NCBI GenBank assembly: GCA_009392675.1
Contig: VFFY01000102.1
Coordinates: 1-12,161 of the forward strand
From: SAR202 cluster bacterium
GTDB lineage: Bacteria; Chloroflexota; Dehalococcoidia; Lucifugimonadales; UBA826
Reading direction: 5' to 3'
Length of the DNA: 12,161 nucleotides
Position 1 is the first letter of the stretch; the number at the start of each line of letters is the position of its first letter. The notes beneath the pieces are model-generated. The model searched no databases. It had not been told where the DNA came from and saw only the letters and a program-made list of their open reading frames with translations. Positions 7,369 to 12,161 of the stretch are shown in pieces. Both the position numbers and the translations under genes were made by a program.

Positions 7369-7497
7369 TTAAGGTAACACTGCATATGTGTGAATATAAT
7401 ATCCCCTCACTTGGTAAACAGTAAACGGAATATATGGCCCAAGGAAGAACATCAGTAGCAATCCACCTACCCATATCATCTCCACAGGCTGTTTCAT
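7369..7497 (-). CDS. Candidate small single-span membrane protein (42 aa)
   Basis: An ATG (7495-7497) to TAA (7369-7371) frame encodes 42 residues: MKQPVEMIWVGGLLLMFFLG, then PYIPFTVYQVRGYYIHTYAVLP. Residues about 8-28 form a coherent hydrophobic span, followed by a Tyr-rich polar tail with one Arg. I do not recognise it. It lies 23 bases upstream of the adenosyltransferase on the same strand and downstream of a candidate promoter (7541-7569), so it would be the first gene of that transcript. Against it: no Shine-Dalgarno precedes the ATG, and other short frames (57 codons on the same strand, 37 on the opposite strand) overlap it. I prefer this frame only because its composition is protein-like. 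Confidence 0.4.
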   Translation of the reverse strand: MKQPVEMIWVGGLLLMFFLGPYIPFTVYQVRGYYIHTYAVLP

Positions 7498-7540
7498 TCA
7501 ATGCCGTAGAGAAATTGGAAGGCCCAGTCATTAATTACAC

Positions 7541-7569
7541 AATCTAGCTTGCCCCAAAATGACTATCAA
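7541..7569 (-). promoter_or_regulatory. Candidate promoter for the adenosyltransferase-his operon
   Basis: On the minus strand, TTGATA (7564-7569, 5 of 6) and TAGATT (7541-7546, 4 of 6) are 17 bases apart, with predicted initiation near 7534. A second possible pair nearer the gene is TTTACT/TATTAT with 18 bases between, inside the small frame at 7369-7497. Between moeB and the adenosyltransferase I see no intrinsic terminator, so readthrough from moeB is also possible. Confidence 0.4.
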
Positions 7570-7577
7570 ATCAGAAA

Positions 7578-8408
7578 TCATCCTGTCAGTGGGGCACCAC
7601 CACAGAAAGCTATGTAGTCAATCAATTTTGTAACGGTCGGATTGTCTCCACATAACGGGCAATCTGGGTTTCTCCTAAGTTTTACAGTTCTGAACTCCAT
7701 GCTTAAGGCATCTACAAGCAAAAGACGGCCGCTTAAGGAGTCTCCGATTCCAAGAATCAATTTCACCACCTCAGTGGCCTGTATAGTTCCTATCATGCCT
7801 GGAAGCATCCCCAAAACCCCGGCTTCGGCACAACTAGGAACTTCACCAGGAGGGGGAGGTGTGGGAAATAAGCATCGATAGCAACCATTACCCGGTAAAT
7901 ACGTTGTTGCTTGTCCATCAAATAACAAAATACTACCGTCAACCAGAGGTTTCCCTAGAAGATAGGCAGCATCGTTAACCAAATATCTAGTAGGGAAGTT
8001 ATCTGCACCATTCACAATGATGTCATAATCTTTCATTATTTCCATGGCATTTATCGAGGAAATAGGCTCTTCATGCACATTCACATTGGTGTCAGGGTTA
8101 TAGGCTTTAAGGGTCTCAACAGCCGAATCGACTTTGGGTCTACCAATGTCATCATTAAAATGAAGTATCTGCCGCTGCAAGTTAGTGACATCAACGTCAT
8201 CGAAATCAACCAACCCGACAGTACCAACCCCAGCCAGCGTTAGATATATTGAAATGGGAGATCCTAATCCACCCGCACCGACCATGAGTACTTTCGCGTC
8301 AATCAATTTCCTCTGACCGACACTTCCCACTTGTGGCATTATGATATGTCTGCTATATCTATTGACCTGGTATGGGGTCAATGCTAGTGATGGTGTCTTT
8401 GTAGCCAA
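7578..8408 (-). CDS. moeB: MoeB/ThiF-type E1-like adenylyltransferase (sulfur-carrier activating)
   Basis: MoeB-family enzymes adenylate the C-terminal Gly-Gly of a ubiquitin-like sulfur carrier (MoaD, ThiS or CysO) so that it can be thiocarboxylated, for molybdopterin, thiamine or cysteine synthesis. The 276-residue protein shows RYSRHIIMPQVG (17-28), the ATP loop VGAGGLGSP (43-51), NLQRQ with the adenylation Arg (76-80), two zinc CxxC pairs (Cys176/179 in GCYRC and Cys250/253 in DCPLCG), and Cys193 in VPSCAEAGVLG. The tail VTKLIDYIAFCGG resembles the linker that leads into the rhodanese domain of MoeZ-type proteins, but here the protein ends. The start is TTG 8408, backed by a strong GGAGGAT (8413-8419) at ideal spacing. 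No carrier protein gene is in the window, so the pathway is open; moeB is used in the broad sense. A terminator-bearing leader precedes it. Confidence 0.88.
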   Translation of the reverse strand: MATKTPSLALTPYQVNRYSRHIIMPQVGSVGQRKLIDAKVLMVGAGGLGSPISIYLTLAGVGTVGLVDFDDVDVTNLQRQILHFNDDIGRPKVDSAVETLKAYNPDTNVNVHEEPISSINAMEIMKDYDIIVNGADNFPTRYLVNDAAYLLGKPLVDGSILLFDGQATTYLPGNGCYRCLFPTPPPPGEVPSCAEAGVLGMLPGMIGTIQATEVVKLILGIGDSLSGRLLLVDALSMEFRTVKLRRNPDCPLCGDNPTVTKLIDYIAFCGGAPLTG

Positions 8409-8439
8409 AACTATCCTCCATAAACTTTCTCTTTAATAT

Positions 8440-8481
8440 AAAAAGCCCCGCTACCAGCGCTTGAAAGCTTTGGGCGGGGCT
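8440..8481 (-). terminator. Strong intrinsic terminator in the moeB leader (minus strand)
   Basis: On the minus strand AGCCCCGC (8474-8481) pairs perfectly with GCGGGGCT (8444-8451), with further pairing inside the loop (CCA with TGG, GC with GC). The hairpin is followed by a run of five T (8444-8440, the first shared with the stem) and TATATT. In the plus direction the hairpin has no T-run. It ends about 20 bases before the moeB Shine-Dalgarno, so a transcript from the promoter at 8592-8620 must read through it to express moeB. Confidence 0.8.
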
Positions 8482-8527
8482 CTATGTACACCTGCGGCCT
8501 AGTTTTACAGCGTTGACAGCCTTAAAT

Positions 8528-8584
8528 CTAGTTCCTACAGGAACAGGTTGTTCTAAACACCTTTTTGCACGTCAAATTCATCAT
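8528..8584 (-). CDS. Candidate cysteine-rich leader peptide (18 aa)
   Basis: An ATG-ATG start (8579-8584) opens a frame that ends at TAG 8528-8530 and encodes MMNLTCKKVFRTTCSCRN. Cysteines are at positions 6, 14 and 16; three in 18 is several times the usual frequency. The predicted transcription start at about 8585-8586 leaves one or two bases before the first ATG, so translation would be leaderless. Codons 12-18 overlap the two competing hairpins. The frame is short and chance cannot be excluded; confidence rests on position rather than homology. Confidence 0.42.
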   Translation of the reverse strand: MMNLTCKKVFRTTCSCRN

Positions 8585-8591
8585 TTTCAGA

Positions 8592-8620
8592 ATTATAGCA
8601 TCACGCAATTTAGGCATCAA
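8592..8620 (-). promoter_or_regulatory. Sigma70-type promoter for the moeB leader
   Basis: On the minus strand TTGATG (8615-8620, 4 of 6 with the key TTGA) and a perfect TATAAT (8592-8597) are exactly 17 bases apart. Predicted initiation is at A8585 or A8586, facing the leader ORF, the terminator and moeB. It is divergent from the promoter at 8688-8696. Confidence 0.65.
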
Positions 8621-8624
8621 CTAA

Positions 8625-8685
8625 CGGCAATATACATAAACAAAGAGTTCAAATTATGGTTTAACAAAAATTAAGAGTATTGCCG
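8625..8685. repeat. Inverted repeat between divergent promoters (8-bp arms)
   Basis: CGGCAATA (8625-8632) and its exact reverse complement TATTGCCG (8678-8685) are separated by 45 bases of AT-rich sequence. Arm centres are 53 bases apart, close to five helical turns. The left arm lies 4 bases upstream of the minus-strand -35; the right arm sits just upstream of the plus-strand extended -10. This fits a two-site operator but is unproven; a match of this size in 70 bases could arise by chance a few percent of the time. Confidence 0.35.
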
Positions 8686-8687
8686 GA

Positions 8688-8696
8688 TGGTATAAT
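8688..8696 (+). promoter_or_regulatory. Extended -10 promoter for the NYN gene
   Basis: TGGTATAAT (8688-8696) is a perfect extended -10 (TGN plus TATAAT). No good -35 sits at the expected distance, which is usual for extended -10 promoters. Predicted initiation near 8703 leaves about 44 untranslated bases before the TTG start at 8747. With the minus-strand leader it accounts for most of the 8409-8746 intergenic stretch; the rest (about 8633-8677) is AT-rich and shows nothing else to me. Confidence 0.6.
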
Positions 8697-8746
8697 TGGA
8701 GACGCTTTTTAACTTTTCTTACACTTAGCCGAGCGGCAGGATTCCA

Positions 8747-9841
8747 TTGACTGATTCAAACATTGCATTATTAGTAGATTACGAAAACGTAGGGGTTGAT
8801 TCTCTACAATATCTGGTCGAACAAGTATCTGGTATGGGGCGCATCATCATAAAACGTGCCTACGCTGATTGGTCATCACAGAGAAAAGGTCAAGAAAGAT
8901 TGATTGAACTAGGGATAGAGGCTGTACATAACTACAGATCAGTGAAATCCGGTAAGAACTCCTGCGACATAAAACTTACCATCGATGCCGTAGAGATTCT
9001 TCATAGTGGGCAAGTCGATTCTTTTGTCATTGTGTCCTCAGATAGTGACTTCGTGCCTTTGGTTACTCATTTGCGGGGTGCTGGTAAAGGTGTAATAGGT
9101 GCAGGTAGAAAAGCTGTAACATCAACCACCATGGTGAAATCATGCGACAGATACATATTTTTGGATCTCCAATCTGCCCCTGATACGGTTCAAAAATCAG
9201 CACCACAAACAAAAAATAATTACAGAAAACCCGCGTCATATCGAGAACGAAAGCCAGTCGCTCCGACATCAGATGGATTAGATAATGAAAAATCTGTGAG
9301 CCAATTGCTGATGAAAGCTGTGGAGGCCACAGCGGAAAACGATGGCAACTCATTAGGTACGAAATTGGCCCAAACTATGACTCGCATAGACCCAGGTTTC
9401 GACTATAAAGAACTCGGCTTTAGATCATTTAGAGATTTCTTAGCATCAAGGGATGAAATAGAAGTCACTTTTCGTGAAGGCACTGATTTCACTGTCTCTA
9501 TACAAACTGATGACCCGCAAATCGCCGACAACCACGAAAATTCCGATCATCCTCGAATACCTTCAGTAAGTCCCAGAATTATTAGTTTTCAAACAGAGGT
9601 GTCGAATCAGGATTCTAATCAATCGTCGGAAAACTGGGAATCAGAAGTTGATACGGCCTGGAAAAGCAAAGAAAAAGACCAATTGTCAGGCCAGTCTGCG
9701 GCCACTCAAGCAGCAAAAATTTTGGGTTTCCAAAGACTGAGGGATTCTCTGTACCCGACTATTGATAAATTACTTGAGGCAAGTAACCTCTTAAAGTCCA
9801 ATTGGGCTAGAAACAAAAATTACGTGACCCGCAAAAAATAA
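8747..9841 (+). CDS. NYN (PIN-like) domain predicted ribonuclease with OST-HTH/LOTUS domain
   Basis: The 364-residue protein begins with a LabA/DUF88-type NYN domain (about 5-142), a PIN-like metal-dependent nuclease fold. The acidic residues expected to bind metal are visible: Asp11 (ALLVDYENV), Asp74 (NSCDIKLTIDA), and Asp99 and Asp101 (VIVSSDSDFVPL). A low-complexity linker rich in Ser, Lys and Pro (about 143-180) leads to an OST-HTH/LOTUS-like winged helix (about 182-252; SVSQLLMKAVEA, KLAQTMTRIDPGF, LGFRSFRDFLAS), a fold that binds RNA. An acidic, Asn/Ser-rich linker and a helical basic end (about 318-364) follow and are unassigned. The start is TTG 8747, since AGGA (8738-8741) is 5 bases upstream and the conserved fold starts within a few residues. 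It probably processes or degrades RNA; the target is unknown. coaX follows after 19 bases. Confidence 0.85.
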   Translation: MTDSNIALLVDYENVGVDSLQYLVEQVSGMGRIIIKRAYADWSSQRKGQERLIELGIEAVHNYRSVKSGKNSCDIKLTIDAVEILHSGQVDSFVIVSSDSDFVPLVTHLRGAGKGVIGAGRKAVTSTTMVKSCDRYIFLDLQSAPDTVQKSAPQTKNNYRKPASYRERKPVAPTSDGLDNEKSVSQLLMKAVEATAENDGNSLGTKLAQTMTRIDPGFDYKELGFRSFRDFLASRDEIEVTFREGTDFTVSIQTDDPQIADNHENSDHPRIPSVSPRIISFQTEVSNQDSNQSSENWESEVDTAWKSKEKDQLSGQSAATQAAKILGFQRLRDSLYPTIDKLLEASNLLKSNWARNKNYVTRKK

Positions 9842-9860
9842 CGGGGATCATGCTGAGACC

Positions 9861-10628
9861 ATGCTGATTGCTATTGACATTGGTAATACCAACATAACGA
9901 TAGGCCTATTTCGGGAATCTGAACTTGTCTCTACATGGAGATTTTCAACTGACTCGCAAAAGACCTCTGATGAATATGGCTTATTGCTAAAACAAGTGAT
10001 GTCATACAACAACATAAAAGTGGCTCAAATTGAGGAAGCAGCCATCTGCAGTGTAGTTCCTCCTCTGACACCTACTTTCGAATCCCTGTGTAAAACATAT
10101 ATGCATGTCAATCCACTGACAGTCGTAGCGGAAACCAAAACCGGGATAAAGGTCCTTTATGATAGTCCTAGAGACGTGGGTACAGATCGAATAGTCGATG
10201 CGGCGGCGGCGCACCATATGTATGGTGGACCATGCATCATAGTTGATCTGGGCACCGCCACAGTTTTTGATGCAGTCAACGAACGAGCAGAGTACCTCGG
10301 AGGCGCGATAGCCCCCGGAATGATTGTTTCTGCCGACTCACTTTATAGGGCCACTTCTCAACTTAGAAGAGTGGAACTAAATGCCCCAGATCAAGCAATC
10401 GGAAAGAATACCACCCATTCGATACAATCTGGTCTTGTATTCGGTTATTCAGAACTTATAAAAGGTATGATAGCCAGATTCAAAAAAGAAATTGGCACTG
10501 ATGCAACTGTAATTGCAACTGGAGGTCAAGCAACCGTAGTAAAAGACCACGTAGGTGAATTCGATTACATAGATCCTGACCTCACCCTTAAGGGTTTGCA
10601 AATAGTTCATTCCCTTAACATTAACTAA
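9861..10628 (+). CDS. coaX: Type III pantothenate kinase
   Basis: CoaX phosphorylates pantothenate with ATP, the first step of CoA synthesis. It is an ASKHA-fold enzyme that, unlike type I CoaA, is not feedback-inhibited by CoA. The 255-residue protein has the phosphate loop AIDIGNTNITIGLF (4-17), the pantothenate/active-site motif VGTDRIVDAAAAHHMYGG (106-123, with Asp109), VDLGTATVFDAV (128-139), GGAIAPGM (147-154) and VIATGGQA (217-224). The family 'DR..NA.AA' has Asp113 in place of Asn here. ATG 9861 starts exactly at the conserved N-terminus; upstream GGGGATC at 9843-9849 is a distant, weak Shine-Dalgarno. It is followed by coaBC 10 bases later, so consecutive CoA steps are cotranscribed. 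Confidence 0.96.
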   Translation: MLIAIDIGNTNITIGLFRESELVSTWRFSTDSQKTSDEYGLLLKQVMSYNNIKVAQIEEAAICSVVPPLTPTFESLCKTYMHVNPLTVVAETKTGIKVLYDSPRDVGTDRIVDAAAAHHMYGGPCIIVDLGTATVFDAVNERAEYLGGAIAPGMIVSADSLYRATSQLRRVELNAPDQAIGKNTTHSIQSGLVFGYSELIKGMIARFKKEIGTDATVIATGGQATVVKDHVGEFDYIDPDLTLKGLQIVHSLNIN

Positions 10629-10638
10629 AGGTAGCGAA

Positions 10639-11835
10639 ATGCCATCTCCTCTTAACAACAAAAGAGTCGTACTAGGAGTAACGGGTAGCATAGCGTGTTA
10701 TAAAGCTGCTGACCTCGCGAGCAAACTCGTTCAGAACGGGGCATTAGTAGATGTAATACTGACAAGCGCTGCAACCCAGTTCGTATCAGAATTGACTTTC
10801 AGAAGCATAACTCACAGATCAGTATTTACCGATCTATATTCATCGGAATCTGAGCTCTCAATAAACCATGTAGCACTCGCGGAAACCGCTGATATCATAG
10901 TAGTTGCCCCTACAACAGCTAACACAATAGCCAAAATTGCCAATGGCATTTCTGATGATGTCCTGACCACCACTATTTTAGCAACTAGGGCTCCAATTAT
11001 TATCGCCCCAGCAATGGATGCCAACATGTTTGATAACGCAGCTACCCAAGCAAATGTAACCACACTTATAACCAGAGGAGTTTTTATCGCGGGCCCAGCC
11101 AATGGTAGGCTTGCCTCAGGCCTTATCGGACAGGGAAGGATGGTTGAACCCTCTAACATAATTAGTTCTGCCAGTATGATATTAGGCAAGGATGGGGATT
11201 TTTCAGGTAAAAAAATTGTCGTGAGCGCTGGAGGAACTGAGGAAGCCATAGACCCGGTAAGAAATATCACCAACCGTTCGTCAGGAAAAATGGGCTACGC
11301 GATTGCAGAGGCAGCGAGAGATCGGGGCGCTATAGTTAGCCTAGTTGCAGCTCCTAATGCTTTACCAAAACCTGTGGGAATTTTAGTGACTAAAATTCAA
11401 AGCGCAGAGGAAATGAAAAAAGTGATCGCAACCGAATGCGATGGAGCCGACGCCCTGATAATGGCAGCGGCCGTCGCTGATTGGAGACCTTTGAAAAAAA
11501 TGGATTCCAAAGCCAAAAAAAGTACTTCTGATACCTGGTCATTAGAATTGGTAAAAAACCCTGACATTATTGGCAGTATAAAAAATGACAGCCTTATTAA
11601 AGTCGGGTTCGCCGCAGAGAGTGAGAACCTCATAGAAAACAGCAAGACAAAAGTTAAATCTAAAAACCTAGACTTTATAGTCGCAAACGACATTACTGCA
11701 AAGGATAGTGGGTTCTCAGTAGACACAAATAAAGTAACCATCATCCACTCAAATGGAAACATTGAGTCTCTTCCACTAATGTCTAAGTATGATGTAGCCC
11801 ATTCCATATTGGACAGGGTGAAGTCAGGTTTTTAA
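10639..11835 (+). CDS. coaBC: Bifunctional phosphopantothenoylcysteine decarboxylase / phosphopantothenate-cysteine ligase
   Basis: CoaBC joins 4'-phosphopantothenate to cysteine (CoaB) and decarboxylates the product to 4'-phosphopantetheine (CoaC). The 398-residue length is normal. The CoaC domain (about 8-183) has the FMN-binding GVTGSIACYKAADL (13-26), catalytic His77 (SINHVALAE) and substrate motif IAPAMDANMF (122-131). The CoaB domain (about 189-395) has SAGGTEEAIDPVRNITNRSS (196-215), AAAVADWRP (276-284), LVKNPDI (304-310) and VGFAAES (322-328). Two active-site variants stand out: the PxMN motif is PAMD (Asp127), and the mobile-flap 'GxLACG' Cys is Ser160 (GRLASG). I recall both variants in other phyla, so I expect an active enzyme. 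AAAGGTAG (10627-10633), overlapping the coaX stop, is a good Shine-Dalgarno. Confidence 0.95.
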   Translation: MPSPLNNKRVVLGVTGSIACYKAADLASKLVQNGALVDVILTSAATQFVSELTFRSITHRSVFTDLYSSESELSINHVALAETADIIVVAPTTANTIAKIANGISDDVLTTTILATRAPIIIAPAMDANMFDNAATQANVTTLITRGVFIAGPANGRLASGLIGQGRMVEPSNIISSASMILGKDGDFSGKKIVVSAGGTEEAIDPVRNITNRSSGKMGYAIAEAARDRGAIVSLVAAPNALPKPVGILVTKIQSAEEMKKVIATECDGADALIMAAAVADWRPLKKMDSKAKKSTSDTWSLELVKNPDIIGSIKNDSLIKVGFAAESENLIENSKTKVKSKNLDFIVANDITAKDSGFSVDTNKVTIIHSNGNIESLPLMSKYDVAHSILDRVKSGF

Positions 11836-11858
11836 CCAAATCAACAAAATGACAAAAC

Positions 11859-12161
11859 ATGCCTATTAAAATAGCGGTCATATCAGACACGCATTGTTAT
11901 GAATGGGATGAAGTTCACCCAGATATGCGCACTTTAGTGGCTGAATGTGACATGGCGATTCATTGCGGAGATATAGTCCGACTACCAGTAGTGGAAGGAT
12001 TTTTGAAATCAGCAAAGAAGGGGCTAATCGTACATGGAAACTCTGATCCCGTGGATTTGCGGGAAAGCCTCCCGTACACCCAAGTCATAGAAGTTGAGAA
12101 AATAAAGATAGGTATAACTCACCCTGCTTGGGGAGGACCTGAATTTCCGCCTTCGGAGCTA
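11859..12161 (+). CDS. YfcE/MJ0936-like metallophosphoesterase (partial, N-terminal)
   Basis: From ATG 11859 the frame is open to the window edge, giving 101 residues without a stop. It is too short at this end to be a listed long frame but is clearly coding. Calcineurin-like phosphoesterase motifs occur in order: ISDTH (8-12, D-x-H), MAIHCGDIV (GDxx, about 32-40) and IVHGNSD (GNxD, about 60-66). The next metal-binding His lies in IGITHPAWGGPEF, where YfcE relatives usually have 'HGH' or 'HG'. The family includes phosphodiesterases and phosphatases of broad substrate range that need Mn2+ or another divalent metal; the substrate here is unknown. No Shine-Dalgarno is evident, and the gene starts 23 bases after coaBC, probably in the same transcript. 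Confidence 0.85.
   Translation, partial: MPIKIAVISDTHCYEWDEVHPDMRTLVAECDMAIHCGDIVRLPVVEGFLKSAKKGLIVHGNSDPVDLRESLPYTQVIEVEKIKIGITHPAWGGPEFPPSEL

Larger units (their letters stand above)
8440..8586 (-). promoter_or_regulatory. Candidate transcription-attenuator leader RNA of moeB
   Basis: A predicted transcript of about 147 nt runs from near 8586 to the terminator T-run. In order it holds an 18-codon ORF starting almost at the 5' end, two competing hairpins that share the segment TGTTC (8545-8549 region), a 46-base linker (8482-8527), and the terminator. The hairpins are GAACA-ACC-TGTTC (8541-8553) and GTTCC-TGTA-GGAAC (8531-8544). I see no second promoter between the terminator and moeB. The obvious antiterminator is weak: GGCT at 8518-8521 could pair with AGCC in the 5' terminator arm for only 4 bp. 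It could instead be an independent small RNA or an unrecognised riboswitch. It does not match 6S RNA, SRP RNA, tmRNA or tRNA as I know them. Confidence 0.5.

Noticed and set aside
7358..7531. 57-codon minus-strand frame starting MTGPSNFSTALNET
   Set aside because: It overlaps the 42-residue membrane frame in another phase, has no Shine-Dalgarno, and its composition (Cys, Trp and polar residues without pattern) is not protein-like.
7434..7547. 37-codon plus-strand frame in the moeB-adenosyltransferase gap
   Set aside because: It is antisense to the more coherent membrane frame, without a ribosome-binding site or recognisable product.
8545..8566. Plus-strand hairpin AGGTTGTTCTAAACACCT followed by T's, resembling a terminator
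   Set aside because: The stem is bulged and weak, no plus-strand gene ends upstream of it, and the bases are better explained as part of the minus-strand leader ORF.
8440..8600. 6S RNA, SRP RNA, tmRNA, RNase P, or a known riboswitch (cobalamin, TPP, Moco, preQ1)
   Set aside because: The 5' and 3' ends do not pair as in 6S RNA, and none of the short conserved motifs I know for these classes is present. A covariance-model search (Rfam) would be decisive.
10812..11273. 153-codon minus-strand frame opposite coaBC
   Set aside because: It is a hydrophobic shadow of the well-supported coaBC coding strand, with no independent start signal.
1..12161. CRISPR arrays, insertion sequences, tRNA or rRNA genes
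   Set aside because: No regularly spaced repeats, transposase frames, cloverleaf-like segments or rRNA sequence were found on either strand by reading.

Overview
This window looks like a housekeeping stretch of a moderately AT-rich bacterial chromosome. I infer a marine-type Chloroflexota (Dehalococcoidia/SAR202-like) from three things: a DUF1385 gene directly after rpmE, a MoeB whose C-terminal tail resembles the pre-rhodanese linker of MoeZ-type proteins, and an NYN-OST-HTH protein beside coaX-coaBC. This placement is an inference from gene content, not a proven assignment. Several genes appear to use TTG or GTG starts: rplU, the DUF1385 gene, moeB, the NYN gene and the cobalamin adenosyltransferase gene.

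Layout, left to right. (1) 1-3317, plus strand: the end of infB, then rbfA, truB, rplU, rpmA, rpmE and a DUF1385 membrane protein. This is a translation and ribosome-maturation cluster, with a good promoter for the ribosomal-protein part embedded in the end of truB. (2) 3321-7497, minus strand: hisIE, hisF, an unidentified SAM-dependent methyltransferase, hisA, hisH and a PduO-type cobalamin adenosyltransferase. Read in transcription order this is adenosyltransferase-hisH-hisA-methyltransferase-hisF-hisIE, with overlapping or near-touching genes. A candidate 42-residue single-span membrane peptide sits at the head. The plus and minus blocks converge with only 3 bases between stop codons. (3) 7578-8408, minus strand: a MoeB/ThiF-type E1-like adenylyltransferase. 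(4) 8409-8746: a regulatory intergenic region with divergent promoters. (5) 8747-12161, plus strand: an NYN/OST-HTH predicted ribonuclease, coaX, coaBC and the start of a YfcE-like metallophosphoesterase.

The his block covers the middle of histidine synthesis: PRA-PH/PRA-CH (HisIE), ProFAR isomerase (HisA) and IGP synthase (HisH+HisF). The remaining his genes (hisG, D, B, C) are not here. coaX and coaBC supply the first three steps from pantothenate to 4'-phosphopantetheine.

The most interesting object is the 5' leader of moeB, on the minus strand at about 8440-8620. A consensus sigma70-type promoter would start a transcript a base or two ahead of an 18-codon ORF holding three cysteine codons. 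Two mutually exclusive hairpins overlap those codons, and a strong intrinsic terminator lies only about 20 bases before the moeB Shine-Dalgarno. This is the layout of a transcription attenuator. Cysteine as the signal would fit the role of MoeB/MoeZ-type enzymes in charging sulfur-carrier proteins. An 8-bp inverted repeat with arms about five helical turns apart flanks the gap between the divergent promoters.
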